NCBI GenBank assembly: GCA_963768025.1
Contig: CAVYGM010000011.1
Span: 310,001-374,000, forward strand
Direction: 5' to 3'
Source of the DNA: CAVYGM01 sp963768025
Lineage (GTDB): Bacteria; Bacteroidota; Bacteroidia; Cytophagales; Spirosomataceae
DNA length: 64,000 nt
The notes under the pieces are model-generated. The model was not told where the DNA came from and searched no databases. It saw only the letters and a list, made by a program, of their open reading frames with translations. The stretch's first letter is position 1; each line of letters opens with the position of its first letter. Positions 17,893-27,539 of this stretch are shown in pieces. Both the position numbers and the translations under genes were made by a program.

Positions 17893-19674
17893 ATGAAATT
17901 TACCAGACTGTTTTTATTTCTCATTATTTTTTCCCCTGCGTTGCTTGCCCAAAAGGTAATTCGGGGCCCCTACCTGCAGCAACCTACCGCCGATGGGATC
18001 ACTATCCGCTGGCGCACGGACGTACCCACTGATACCAAAGTTCAGTACAATAAGGCATCCGAAACGGGGCAGGTACTGAGCAAAGCCAGTACTGGGCTCA
18101 CGACCGAGCATAGCGTCACGCTGACCGGCCTGGCTTCGGATACCAGATTTGTATACGGCATAGGCAGCTCACAAAAAATCCTGATTCAAACCCCCGACCT
18201 GTTTTTCGTGACTTCTCCGCCTTCTGATACCAAACGTCCGGTTCGGTTTTGGGCCATGGGTGATTTTGGCGCTTCTAATACCGAAAAATATGTGTCCAAC
18301 CAAAAAGCCGTCCGCGACCAGTTTCTGGCGCGCCAGAAGCAGCCTACGGATCTTTGGGTTTGGATGGGCGATAATGCCTACTGCTGCGGCACGCAGGACG
18401 AATACCAAACTCAGATTTTTGATTTCTATGGTCCGCGAATCCTCGGCAATATCCCTATTTTGCCCAGTCCTGGCAATCACGAGTACTACGCCACTCCCAC
18501 GGCTACCGAGCATAAGGATCGGAATATTCCCTACTATGACATGATCACCGCGCCCACCAAAGGCGAGGCCGGGGGCGTGCCGTCGGGGACTGAGGCTTAC
18601 TACTCGGTTAACTATGGAAATATCCATTTTATTTCGCTGGACAGCTACGGGTATGACGAAGGCATATACCCTTTCTACGAGAAAGCCAGCGCGCAATACC
18701 AATGGCTCGAAAAAGACCTGGCGGCTAACAAGCAGCTGTGGACGGTGGTCTTTTTTCATCATCCCCCCTACACCAAGCGCTCGCACGACTCGGATGTAGA
18801 AGCCGCACTGATCGAGATCCGAACTAAACTTGTGCCGTTGTTTGATCAATACAAGGTGGATGTGGTGCTAAGCGGCCATAGCCACGTGTACGAGCGCTCC
18901 TACCTGATGAAAGGCCATACCGGCTACGCGTTCAGTTTTGACAAGACCAAGCATGTAGTTCAGAACACCGAGGCCAGGTACACCAGCGATTCCCGGCCTA
19001 TTATTAACAAAAACGAGGGCACGGTGTACATGGTAGTTGGTTCAGCGGGGCGGCTGGACTGGAATAGTCTGCCCGATGCGCATCCCTCCTCAGTGTATGC
19101 TAATTATGCAATCGGTGGCTCGTCGGTGTTTACGGTGGATGAAAACCGCCTCGATGCCCAGTGGCTGTGTGCCGATGGGCAAGTACGTGATCGATTTACC
19201 ATGTTTAAGAATGTGAATAAAAAGGCGGAGAAAAAAGTAGTGTCCGGATCTACCCTGGAACTGGCCGCCTCCTGGAAAGGTACCTACCGCTGGTCAACGG
19301 GACAGGTGAATCAGCCGACCATTTCTATCAAGCCCCAGAGTGATATGCTGGTGACGGTCCGGGATTCGCTAGGCTACCTGGCCGATTCGTTTTATGTGTC
19401 GGTATCGCAACCCGTGACGGGTTTAGCACCGACGGAGGAGTTCCTGATTTATCCCAATCCCAGCAGTGATCGTGTCCTTTTGGAAAACCAAGGGTTTCAA
19501 AATACGCCTGTCACCGTTACCATTACCGATATGACGGGTAAAAAAGTCATGACTCAGGCCTTGAACTTCACATCCAGCCATGACCTGGACATCCAGAGGC
19601 TACCTGCGGGTACCTACGTGGTGGAGGTAAAAGCGGATACGAAAAGGTGGCAGAAACGGATTGTGAAGCATTAA
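17893..19674 (+). CDS. Purple acid phosphatase-like metallophosphoesterase with type A T9SS sorting domain
   Basis: The 593-residue protein is secreted through the type IX system. The order is signal peptide (residues 1-19), fibronectin III-like domain (about 22-110, RGPYLQQPTADGITIRW), and metallophosphoesterase domain (about 115-330). The last has FWAMGDFG, WMGDNAY, PGNHEYY, FFHHPPYT and SGHSHVYERSY, the metal ligands of purple acid phosphatases. The C-terminal 75 residues are a Por-secretion type A sorting domain (IYPNPSSDRVLLEN ... LPAGTYVVEVK). It likely releases phosphate from organic phosphoesters outside the cell; the substrate is not shown. Confidence 0.92.
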   Translation: MKFTRLFLFLIIFSPALLAQKVIRGPYLQQPTADGITIRWRTDVPTDTKVQYNKASETGQVLSKASTGLTTEHSVTLTGLASDTRFVYGIGSSQKILIQTPDLFFVTSPPSDTKRPVRFWAMGDFGASNTEKYVSNQKAVRDQFLARQKQPTDLWVWMGDNAYCCGTQDEYQTQIFDFYGPRILGNIPILPSPGNHEYYATPTATEHKDRNIPYYDMITAPTKGEAGGVPSGTEAYYSVNYGNIHFISLDSYGYDEGIYPFYEKASAQYQWLEKDLAANKQLWTVVFFHHPPYTKRSHDSDVEAALIEIRTKLVPLFDQYKVDVVLSGHSHVYERSYLMKGHTGYAFSFDKTKHVVQNTEARYTSDSRPIINKNEGTVYMVVGSAGRLDWNSLPDAHPSSVYANYAIGGSSVFTVDENRLDAQWLCADGQVRDRFTMFKNVNKKAEKKVVSGSTLELAASWKGTYRWSTGQVNQPTISIKPQSDMLVTVRDSLGYLADSFYVSVSQPVTGLAPTEEFLIYPNPSSDRVLLENQGFQNTPVTVTITDMTGKKVMTQALNFTSSHDLDIQRLPAGTYVVEVKADTKRWQKRIVKH

Positions 19675-19813
19675 GATCTGCCAGGTACAAAAAAGCAAAT
19701 AAGGGTTCTTCTTGACCATTGGCTCAATCAGTCTTGCTGCCTTGCCAACTTTGTTTCTCCTTTGTGTAATCATCAGCATGGTCGTTGCATTTTAGGTAGG
19801 AAGCGATTTGTTC

Positions 19814-20173
19814 ATGATTGGCAAAAAAGCTACCCCCCTCGAAAACTTCAAGGCCTTCTACCGAAATCCCACGCAGGAGGAGTTGGACAAAGCCTTCAAA
19901 ACAGCCGAGGAGCGACTCAAAAACGATCCCAAGTATTCTAAGGAACAAGCCGAGACGGCAGCAGGCATTGCCAAAGGAATGTTGGCCAAGGACAAGTTTG
20001 AGGACGTACCCGGCATTGGTGATGCCGCTTCGTTCAATAAAGAAGAAAACTACCTGACTGTGCTGGTAGGAGCCATTGCATTTCAGGTAATAGCGTATGT
20101 GAGTAAAGACAAAGCCGAAAACATGGATTTGGCGAAGAAACTGGCGAAGGAAGTGCTCGCAAAGTGCAACTGA
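19814..20173 (+). CDS. Conserved hypothetical protein, apparently without its signal peptide
   Basis: This protein has 119 residues from ATG 19814 (a TTG at 19808 is an alternative). It is rich in lysine, glutamate and alanine, and the central part EETAAGIAKGMLAKDKF-like plus DAASFNKEENYLTVLVG looks structured. Related proteins that I recall in Spirosomaceae carry a lipoprotein signal before the IGKKA segment; here an in-frame stop at 19793 removes that part, so this may be a 5'-truncated copy. Function is unknown. Confidence 0.55.
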   Translation: MIGKKATPLENFKAFYRNPTQEELDKAFKTAEERLKNDPKYSKEQAETAAGIAKGMLAKDKFEDVPGIGDAASFNKEENYLTVLVGAIAFQVIAYVSKDKAENMDLAKKLAKEVLAKCN

Positions 20174-20225
20174 TGGCCGGAAGTCTTTGATGGATAGGAG
20201 CTTTTTATACCAACTGCTTTTTTTT

Positions 20226-20233
20226 TATCTTTG
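20226..20233 (+). promoter_or_regulatory. Candidate -7 promoter element for the Uma2 gene
   Basis: TATCTTTG matches TAnnTTTG. It is 15 bases before the ATG at 20248, which leaves only a very short leader, and no clear -33 element was seen. Confidence 0.35.
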
Positions 20234-20247
20234 AGCAAGACCGAAGA

Positions 20248-20844
20248 ATGAAAATTATGAAAGAGGTATCTGAGATTCCCAAAATATTAGTCTACGAAGA
20301 GTTTGACGGACATCCAATCTATCGGAAAGGGTACAAGGAGTATGTGTTGGGGCTAAAAAAAATTGAAGAGATTACGGGAACGAGTGCGCTGCAGGCTTTT
20401 ATAACCAGCATTTTCATTAAGCATTTGAACCGTACGCTTCCCGACTCGTACTTTACAGCTTCTGGTGAATTGGGGCTTCATCTTGTAAAAAATACCAACT
20501 TTTCTGCTGACATTGCTATCTTCCGGGAAGGACAATTTCAAGTAGGATTTCACTCTACCAAGTATGCCGACACACCCCCGAGCGTAGTGATTGAGGTAGA
20601 CATCAAAGTAGAGGAGTCGGATTATTTTCAGAACGAAAACGATTACTATCACAAAAAAACCGAGCGGCTCCTCCAATGGGGGGTAGAACGGGTCATTTGG
20701 GTATTCCCATCGTCGCGCCGAATATTGGTAGCCGATAACCTCCAAAAATGGGAAACCATAAGTTGGGAGCTGCCCATTCCGGTCATTAATGATCACGAAA
20801 TCAATCTCTGGGATTTAATGCTTAAAAACGGATTTCAGGTATAA
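20248..20844 (+). CDS. Uma2 family (DUF820) PD-(D/E)XK nuclease-fold protein
   Basis: The 198-residue protein has the Uma2 layout: an N-terminal helix and strand region, then acidic residues in SADIAIF (Asp88) and VIEVDIK (Glu116, Asp118) which form a restriction-endonuclease-like active site, followed by WGVERVIWVF and a variable C-terminus. Uma2 proteins are common as multicopy genes in cyanobacteria and Cytophagales, but their biological role is not established. It stands alone, and no associated toxin, methylase or transposase is adjacent. Confidence 0.8.
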   Translation: MKIMKEVSEIPKILVYEEFDGHPIYRKGYKEYVLGLKKIEEITGTSALQAFITSIFIKHLNRTLPDSYFTASGELGLHLVKNTNFSADIAIFREGQFQVGFHSTKYADTPPSVVIEVDIKVEESDYFQNENDYYHKKTERLLQWGVERVIWVFPSSRRILVADNLQKWETISWELPIPVINDHEINLWDLMLKNGFQV

Positions 20845-20917
20845 ACCTTACTTTGCTTCCAGCGCCACGTCCCCATTCATGTGAAGTACCACAGAGATAA
20901 GCTATACCACCGCCTAC

Positions 20918-21124
20918 TCAACGTCCTCGTCGTTTAACAATTGGATAAATGTCAGGAAATGGTCGTGCATTCGGGTGAGATTCAGGGTTAAAAAGGAAAT
21001 ACCGGCTCACAAGTACCTGCATGGCATCCAGCCGTTCCTGGCTGGACTTTTCCTTCCAGGAACGGCTGGACGTGTCCTGTTCAACTTCCTGCCACGAGTG
21101 GTATTTTCGAACCGATTTTTTCAT
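20918..21124 (-). CDS. Small conserved hypothetical protein (68 residues)
   Basis: The frame encodes a basic 68-residue protein with the pattern of a small family I recall from Bacteroidota: a short N-terminus (KKSVRKYHSWQEVEQ), a central helix SSQERLDAMQVLVSRYF, and a C-terminal DIYPIVKRR. Members often precede a nucleotidyltransferase-like gene; none follows here, so this may be an orphan or remnant. A 15-base perfect inverted repeat (21027-21041 with 21056-21070) lies inside the coding sequence. Confidence 0.5.
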   Translation of the reverse strand: MKKSVRKYHSWQEVEQDTSSRSWKEKSSQERLDAMQVLVSRYFLFNPESHPNARPFPDIYPIVKRRGR

Positions 21125-21185
21125 AGCTTAAAAATACTATTTCTCTACCAGGTTTGGAAGAAAAGCAAGTATTATCCAATTTTCC

Positions 21186-22262
21186 TTACTCCAACTCCAG
21201 CACCACGTCGTCGCTCATCGGATGCGCCACGCAGGTAAGGATAAAGCCCGCTTCCAGCTCGGCTTTGGAAAGGGCATCTTCTTCGTCAAGGTGTACCTTG
21301 CCCGATACGCACCGCCCCATGCAGGCCGTACACATGCCTGCCTGGCAGGAGTAGGGTAGGTCGATGTCCAGATCCAGGGCCGCTTCCAGTACCGTTTGGT
21401 GCGGCTCTACCCGGAACTTATACTCGCTGCCTTCGTAGAGTATCGTCACTTCGTGGCCTTTGGGGGAGCCGTCGCCCGTGGCAGGGGCTTCCGTCACGTC
21501 ACCGTGAGCTTTGGCCGTAGTAGCGGTCAGGAAGCTCTCTTTGTGAATGCGCTCTTTGGGCACCGCCAGAATATCCAGGGCCCGTTTGGCCTCCTCCATC
21601 ATGTCGTCGGGCCCGCAGATGTAGTAGTCGGTCTTGGCGGTCTCAGTTTTGGGCAGAGCTTCCAGGATTTTCAGAATTTGTGACTTATTGAGTCGTCCGC
21701 TTTCGCCGGTCCAGGACGCGGAAGGTTGGCTTAAAGTATACACCAACTGAAAACGCTCACTATACTTGGCTTTCAGGGTATCCAGCTGGTTTTTAAAAAT
21801 AATGCTGTTTTCGTTCCGATTTCCGTAAAGCAGGTACACCGTACTCTCCGGCTCCACCATCAGCACGGACTTGCAGATAGACATCAACGGCGTAATGCCG
21901 CTGCCAGCCCCGATCAGCACCACGGTGCGTTTCTGGTCCGCATCCAGCTCGGGTACAAAGTGGCCCATGGGTTCCATCACTTCCAGCACGTCGTCTTCTT
22001 TGACCTGGTTAGTCAGGTACTCTGAAGCAAAGCCACCCGGCAGGCGCTTCACCGTTACGGCCAGCGACACATCGGTATAGGGTGAGCTGGACATGGAGTA
22101 GGAACGCCGGACCTTGGTTTCGCCCTGCGGCAGGAGCAGCGTCAGGAACTGTCCCGGCTTGTATTTGACCACTTCATTGTACGGATGCCAGAAATGGAGG
22201 GTGACGGCGTCAGGCGTTTCGTGCGTGACCTCTTTTACTTTCAAAAAATAATATTTGCTCAT
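21186..22262 (-). CDS. Ferredoxin-type NAD(P)H oxidoreductase (FAD, NAD and 2Fe-2S domains)
   Basis: The protein has 358 residues from ATG 22262, which precedes the conserved start SKYYFLKVKEV; the upstream extension to 22313 adds an unlikely basic leader. It has an FAD-binding barrel with RRSYSMSS, an NAD domain with GAGSGITPLMS, and a C-terminal plant-type 2Fe-2S ferredoxin domain with cysteines 306, 311, 314 and 344. This arrangement matches the reductase of phenylacetyl-CoA epoxidase and related electron-transfer reductases. No oxygenase genes are adjacent, so the partner is unknown; the exact paa role is not claimed. Confidence 0.87.
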   Translation of the reverse strand: MSKYYFLKVKEVTHETPDAVTLHFWHPYNEVVKYKPGQFLTLLLPQGETKVRRSYSMSSSPYTDVSLAVTVKRLPGGFASEYLTNQVKEDDVLEVMEPMGHFVPELDADQKRTVVLIGAGSGITPLMSICKSVLMVEPESTVYLLYGNRNENSIIFKNQLDTLKAKYSERFQLVYTLSQPSASWTGESGRLNKSQILKILEALPKTETAKTDYYICGPDDMMEEAKRALDILAVPKERIHKESFLTATTAKAHGDVTEAPATGDGSPKGHEVTILYEGSEYKFRVEPHQTVLEAALDLDIDLPYSCQAGMCTACMGRCVSGKVHLDEEDALSKAELEAGFILTCVAHPMSDDVVLELE

Positions 22263-22321
22263 TCTGATTTTTCGAATAAATAGCTTGTAATACATCTCCC
22301 GGAGGAGATGCAAATTTTATG

Positions 22322-22329
22322 CAAAAGTA
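22322..22329 (-). promoter_or_regulatory. Bacteroidota -7 promoter element for the reductase gene
   Basis: On the minus strand TACTTTTG matches TAnnTTTG, 60 bases before the reductase start codon. Confidence 0.45.
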
Positions 22330-22377
22330 CGACTTTGCGGTGATTTCGAAGTCTTATCCCTACTACTTTCCTGAGCA

Positions 22378-24703
22378 CTACACGTTGAGCCAATACGTAA
22401 GCTTTACCACCAATGCGCGGTTTTTTGACTTCATCCAGCCCAGGTGATACGCGTAATCAGGATCCATTGCGAAGTAGTTGTCGGTATATACAACAAAAAA
22501 GTCCGACACTGGTTTGAAGCGCCATTGAAATCGGGTGTTCAGATTGACGTTATTGATCTGATTGTTGTATTGGACTACGGTGGTTAGAAACACGGATTTG
22601 CTGAACGTGAGGTCCAGTCGGGGGCCTACCAAAATCAGCCGGGTATCTTTGAATCCCTCGCTTTCGGGAAGGTTGATTTTGTTGTAATTAAAATCAACCG
22701 AGAGATTGGCATAGGGCTGGTAGCGGTATACCCAGCTGGATGTCAGGGAGGTTATTTTTCCATTGAAATAATCGCCAACTCGTCCCGACAGCATTCACAC
22801 TGAACGCCCGGGCGTTGTTTGACTGAAAGGAGAGGCGAGTACTGCGGTAAGTGTATTCTGCCCCTTTGGGGATCGCTTTATTTCCCTGATTGCTGGGGTC
22901 GAAACTGCGGTCAAACAGGTAAGTGTAGTCAGTTCGAATGGGCGTGAATTCTAATAGGCTATTGTCCACGAACCGGACGAAAAACTGGATAGGGGAAAAA
23001 TCCCAGTCGGTAATTCGCCCCGTGCTGGCTTGAATGCGCAGATCTCCATCGGATCCAATGCCCCAGTTGTTGACGTAGTGGCTGATTTTAGGGTTTTTGG
23101 GAAAAAAGTTATACTGAATTTGAGGTGCAGAACGCCATATGTCATTCCGGGATACAAACCCTATTTGGTTTACGTTAAAGCCCGATCCAATACGGCTACC
23201 GCCCACCGAAAAAGTCAGGCGCGGGCTCGTATAATCAAATACGGCGGCCATGGCGGTGGCGTCGTCAGTAGCAAGCGGGGTAAAAGATTTGTGGGCAAAT
23301 ACCTTACCGTTCAGGCGCCCATCCCGCGAAGCGATGTTATAATCTATTCCTATTACCCGATTGAAGTCATTTTTGACAACGGGAAGGTCATCATCCCGGT
23401 CGAAGTTTTGCTTATTGGCAATAATCACCCCGAGCGTAGAGCGTGAAAAAACGCGTTGCTGGATAGCCAGAACGGAATAGTTGGCGGATGGCTGCGCGCC
23501 TTCCTGCCGGGCGGTTTGCATGGTAAGCAGTCCTAACCTCAGGCGGTTACTAACCTTGCCGCTTAGCCGGGCCCCTCCCAGAATCGGAATGACGACGTTG
23601 TTGCCCGTGACCGAATCTTTGGCAATGCCGATACGACGGGAGAAAAACGGGGTAATAACGGAGGTACTCTGTCCGCCGGAAGATCCCGTGCTGGTACTAA
23701 CTACCCCCCCTACTCCAAAACCGGAAAACAGATCGCTGTTTTCCAGAAAAAACTGCCGACGCTCAGGGAAGAATAACTCGAACCGGCTAAGGTTGGTCAC
23801 CTGCCGGTCTACTTCGGCCTGAGCAAAGTCGGGGTTGACGGTCAGGTCCAGATTCAGCCCCGTGGTAATCGCTATTTTGGCATCGAGGCCTATTCCGGGA
23901 CGGGTGGTGCCGGGCTGTTGGTTGAGATAATCCTTACTGGTATTGAGAGAGGCGTAAGGTATCAGCGAAATATTCCCTCCGGTTTGGGGCGGGGGCGTAT
24001 CCCAGATAAGCGATCCCGTAAAGGCAATGTTATTCCCTCTGAACCCCCTCGGCATGGGTGACCACGACGAGCGCTCATTGACGGATAAGGTACTCCTGAA
24101 AAAGTTGACGTTCCAGGTATTGGTGCCCTCGATGACTTTGTACCGCAGGGTTTTGAAGGGGATGGCGCTTTCAACTATCCAATGATCATCGTAGTTGGTG
24201 ACTTCGGTGTACCATTTGTTATCCCAGTCGTTGGTAACATTGTCGCCATTGGCTAACAACCCCTCCCGCTGCACCCCGTACGGGTTTACTGAAAAGTGAA
24301 AGGCATTCTGTTTGTCACGAAAAGTATCCAGATTTATCGAAACTAGGTCGGTGCCGCCACCCTGCGGGAAATCCCTCCGCAAGGATATGATGCTGTACTT
24401 GCGCGGCTGGTATACCACGAAACTCACGTACAAAAACTCATCGTCGAAGGTCATGCGTGCTTCTGTCTGATGAGCGGCCAAAGAGGAATCATACGGGAAC
24501 TGCTGCCAGAAACGATCTCCAACCTGAGCAAGCTGCCAGTCTTTTTCGTCAATTCGGCCGTCGAGTATGATCTTACCCGTAGCTTTCTTAATATGGTAGT
24601 TTTTCTTTTCTTCAAGTCCCTGGGCTTGAACAGAACCTGGGTTGGAGAAAAAACCGGGAATTAAAAGCAAGGCAAAAAACACAAAAAGGATTACACGTTT
24701 CAT
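22378..24703 (-). CDS. DUF5916 outer-membrane protein with carbohydrate-binding-like N-terminal domain (one frame break)
   Basis: The corrected protein has 774 residues. A signal peptide (ending SVQAQG) precedes a family 9-like carbohydrate-binding domain at about residues 40-210 (GKIILDGRIDEKDWQ, RMTFDDEFLYVSFVVY). A DUF5916 beta-barrel region follows (NLDLTVNPDFAQAEVDRQVTNLSRFELFFPERRQFFLEN), the hallmark of the family. The frame breaks in a run of three C on the plus strand at 22784-22786; removing one base joins SVNAVG to RVGDYFNGK and gives 775 codons. The role of DUF5916 proteins is unknown; location in the outer membrane is inferred. Confidence 0.88.
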
Positions 24704-24738
24704 TCGTAGCGACGCTGATCAGGATAAAGAATTTAAGA

Positions 24739-24746
24739 CAAAAGTA
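24739..24746 (-). promoter_or_regulatory. Bacteroidota -7 promoter element for the DUF5916 gene
   Basis: On the minus strand TACTTTTG matches TAnnTTTG, about 36 bases before the start codon at 24703. Confidence 0.45.
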
Positions 24747-24793
24747 CCCCGGAAAGCGAGCATACTATAAAAATTCAGGAGACAAGAAAACGC

Positions 24794-24830
24794 AAAAGCC
24801 TCATGGGTACTTTTCCATGAGGCTTTTTTT
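24794..24830 (-). terminator. Terminator after the aminotransferase gene
   Basis: A 13-base perfect stem (24794-24806 with 24815-24827) has A and T runs on both sides. It lies 19 bases past the stop of the aminotransferase gene and can also act on the plus strand. Confidence 0.8.
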
Positions 24831-24848
24831 GGGTAGTTCTATATACGT

Positions 24849-26066
24849 TTACTGCAAAGTCGCCACCGCATCTTTGATACGCTGCACGGCTTCGGTGAGC
24901 GCTTCGTCGGAAGCAGCCGTGGAAATCCGGATGCAATTAGGGGCACCAAATCCTGAACCGGCTACGGTAGAAACATAAGAGTTATTTAGCAGCCAAAGCG
25001 AAAAGTCGTCCGAGTCCTTGATCAGGTTCTTGCCGTCCGACTTACCAAAATAATAGCTTACATCGGGGAAAGCATAGAAAGCACCCTGCGGGACGTTCAC
25101 CTTAAAACCATGGATTTCTTTCAGCAAACCAACCACCAGATCGCGGCGGCGAGCGTAGGCTTCGGTCATTTTTTTGGTAGCTTCCAACGGACCGTTAAAA
25201 GCGGCCGTAGCCGCTTTCTGGGCAATGGAATTGGTGCCGGACGTAACCTGCCCCTGCAACTTCTCCACGCCTTCGGCGATCCACTTAGCGGCGGCGATGA
25301 ATCCAATGCGCCAGCCCGTCATGGCAAAGCCCTTAGCCACGCCATTGACCGTAATGACCCGCTCTTTCAGGGCTGGGATAGATCCCATGCTGAAATGGCC
25401 TTCCTCCGTAAAGTTGATATACTCGTAAATTTCGTCGGCCAGTACGTACACGTTTTCGTGTTTCTCAAGTACGGCGGCAAGAGCCCGCAGTTCGGCCTCT
25501 GAATACACGGCACCCGTAGGGTTGTTGGGGGATGCATACATCACCACTTTGGTACGGGGGGTAATGGCTGCTTCCAGCTGCTCGGGTGTTACTTTAAAGT
25601 CATTTTCGAAGGCTCCATCCACAATCACCGACTTCCCTTCGGCCAGCTTCACCATCTCCGAATAGCTCACCCAATAGGGAGCAAAGATCAGCACTTCGTC
25701 GCCGGGGTTTACCAGCACCTGAATGGCATTGGCCAGCGAATGCTTGGCCCCGGTAGAGACCACGATATTCTCTGGTTTCCAATCTATATTATTATCGCGT
25801 TTCAATTTGTCAGCAATCGCCTTGCGCAAATCGGGGTAACCGGCTACGGGAGAGTAGCCATGGAAACCATCGTCAATGGCTTTTTTGGCGGCCTCACAAA
25901 TGTGGGCGGGGGTTTTGAAATCGGGCTCACCAACACTCAGGCTGATGACTTTGTGGCCTTCAGCGGCCAGCTCACGGGCCTTCTTGGTCATTGCCAGGGT
26001 CGAAGATTCTTCGAGGGCAGTGATGCGGTCGGCCAACAACTGCGTTTGCTCTGTTACTGCGGACAT
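24849..26066 (-). CDS. Pyridoxal phosphate-dependent aminotransferase, aspartate aminotransferase type
   Basis: The 405-residue protein belongs to the class I/II aminotransferases, which move an amino group between an amino acid such as aspartate and 2-oxoglutarate. Features in order are SVGEPDFKTP near residue 42, SNPTGAVYS-type motif (ASPNNPTGAVYS) near 180, the DEIYEYI segment near 213, and the PLP lysine in NGVAKGFAMTGWRIGF near 245, plus a C-terminal RISTAAS arginine that binds the carboxylate. Length is typical. It has its own promoter element at 26114 and a strong terminator. Confidence 0.92.
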   Translation of the reverse strand: MSAVTEQTQLLADRITALEESSTLAMTKKARELAAEGHKVISLSVGEPDFKTPAHICEAAKKAIDDGFHGYSPVAGYPDLRKAIADKLKRDNNIDWKPENIVVSTGAKHSLANAIQVLVNPGDEVLIFAPYWVSYSEMVKLAEGKSVIVDGAFENDFKVTPEQLEAAITPRTKVVMYASPNNPTGAVYSEAELRALAAVLEKHENVYVLADEIYEYINFTEEGHFSMGSIPALKERVITVNGVAKGFAMTGWRIGFIAAAKWIAEGVEKLQGQVTSGTNSIAQKAATAAFNGPLEATKKMTEAYARRRDLVVGLLKEIHGFKVNVPQGAFYAFPDVSYYFGKSDGKNLIKDSDDFSLWLLNNSYVSTVAGSGFGAPNCIRISTAASDEALTEAVQRIKDAVATLQ

Positions 26067-26113
26067 TGCAATAAATAATTAAGTTAATTGAAACGGTATC
26101 AACAAATTGCCCG

Positions 26114-26121
26114 CAAAGTTA
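26114..26121 (-). promoter_or_regulatory. Bacteroidota -7 promoter element for the aminotransferase gene
   Basis: On the minus strand TAACTTTG matches TAnnTTTG, 48 bases before the start codon at 26066. Confidence 0.5.
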
Positions 26122-26221
26122 CGAGTTTTTTATTCAGGACGAATCCTATACCGGAATTTGTTTTTCGGGTAGGGAGGGGTCTGCGGGCGGATGTATGACG
26201 GCCTGCCGGGCCCTGCCACCC

Positions 26222-26560
26222 TTACAACTCTTCCAGAATCGATTGTCCCGCTGATCTGTCGCCGGAGGTCCACTGCCAGGTTTCGTGGAGCCGGATTTTG
26301 CCGTTAGGAAGTAGTTCGGGGTGGGATTGGCAGAATCCCGTCATGAGTTCACCCCGGTCGTTGATCTGATGATACCGCATGTCAATGTTTCCCTCCTGAT
26401 CTACCAGTCCAATCAGATGCCCTTTGATAATTTTTCCACCCGAATAGGCAGATGTTAGGATGTTTCCTTCCTGTTGGTACTGAAAAACGGTTTCCGCCGA
26501 AGTTTCACCGTTATCAGTATTTTGGATAGGGCGAAAGCGCTTGTTGTGGTAGTTGATCAT
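26222..26560 (-). CDS. Conserved 112-residue protein (often labelled N-acetylglutamate synthase)
   Basis: The protein is short and built of alternating strands with repeated GxxxG-like turns (FQYQQEGNILTSAYSGG, KIIKGHLIGLVDQEGNIDMRY, NGKIRLHETWQW). Database relatives are often named N-acetylglutamate synthase, but there is no acetyltransferase fold visible here, so that name should not be trusted. The strand pattern is closer to a small beta-sheet, perhaps MORN-like. The SDR gene upstream ends 120 bases before it on the same strand, so it might be co-transcribed. Confidence 0.7.
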   Translation of the reverse strand: MINYHNKRFRPIQNTDNGETSAETVFQYQQEGNILTSAYSGGKIIKGHLIGLVDQEGNIDMRYHQINDRGELMTGFCQSHPELLPNGKIRLHETWQWTSGDRSAGQSILEEL

Positions 26561-26680
26561 GAGGATATTTGTTTTTTGAGTAGCTTTCTATCGCTAGCCG
26601 AACCAGCGTGTTTTTTTGTGCAAACGCCGTGCTTGCGAAGGTGTCTCCAACGAAAAAGGCTATGCTTTCCTCAAACAGGG

Positions 26681-27439
26681 TCAACTGGCCATCATGCCCC
26701 CATCCAAGGGTAAAGCCAGACCGGTAACAAAGGAATTGGCGGGATCGCACAGCCATAAAATGGCCTGCGCTATATCCTCTGGCTCCCCGTAGCGGCCAAG
26801 GGGTATGTTTTTGAGGAGTTTTTGTTCGTAATCCGGAGCTAGGGCAAACATCTGATCCACCATAGCCGAGCGGGTAAATACCGGACAAATGGCATTGATT
26901 CGGATATTTTTGCGGGCATACTCCATGGCGGCTGTTTTAGTAAGTCCCACTACCGCGTGCTTGGTGGCAGTGTAGACCGAGCTATTGGGCAAGGCCCGTA
27001 ATCCTGCTACGGAAGCCACGTTCACAATGCGCCCGCCCCCTTGCAGGAGCATTTGTCGGATTTGGTGCTGCATCCCAAAAAACACCCCGCCCAGGTTGAT
27101 GTCTACCGTGCGGCGATAATCTTCGAAGCTTACGTCTGCTACTCGGGCCAGATTTCCACCGATACCAGCATTATTGATGGCACTATCCAGTCGTCCGTAT
27201 TGAGCGACGGTCTGTTGCACCAGGTGAGCGATCTGATTAGGATCCGCGACATCGCATCGTATGAAAGTAGCTTTTCCTTGCTCGGCTTCAATCAAGGATA
27301 CTGTTTCCAAACCACCTTTTTCTGAAATATCGGAAACTACTACAATTGCTCCCTCCCGGGCAAATGAGAGCGCCGTTGCGCGGCCAATGCCAGACCCGGC
27401 ACCAGTAATAAGCACTACTTGATCATCGAATCGGTTCAT
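26681..27439 (-). CDS. SDR family NAD(P)-dependent oxidoreductase
   Basis: The 252-residue protein is a classical short-chain dehydrogenase/reductase. It has the nucleotide-binding TGAGSGIG (residues 12-19), an aspartate in VSDIS that suggests NAD preference, the NNAG motif (89-92), and the catalytic serine, tyrosine and lysine at 143, 156 and 160 (VASVAG, YTATK). The C-terminal LPLDGGMMAS is also typical. The substrate cannot be predicted from sequence; glucose 1-dehydrogenase is only a generic label for such proteins. Confidence 0.9.
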   Translation of the reverse strand: MNRFDDQVVLITGAGSGIGRATALSFAREGAIVVVSDISEKGGLETVSLIEAEQGKATFIRCDVADPNQIAHLVQQTVAQYGRLDSAINNAGIGGNLARVADVSFEDYRRTVDINLGGVFFGMQHQIRQMLLQGGGRIVNVASVAGLRALPNSSVYTATKHAVVGLTKTAAMEYARKNIRINAICPVFTRSAMVDQMFALAPDYEQKLLKNIPLGRYGEPEDIAQAILWLCDPANSFVTGLALPLDGGMMAS

Positions 27440-27539
27440 AGGAAAAATCGGGTTGCTGTGAGTAGGAAGGCTAACCTTGGGGCCCTTTAAGTCAGTCGGT
27501 ATGAGTCAGGTTCGCTGACGGCAGAGAAATTGACTCTTG

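Noticed and set aside
26222..26560. N-acetylglutamate synthase function for the 112-residue protein
   Set aside because: The name is common in databases but no acetyltransferase motif is present.
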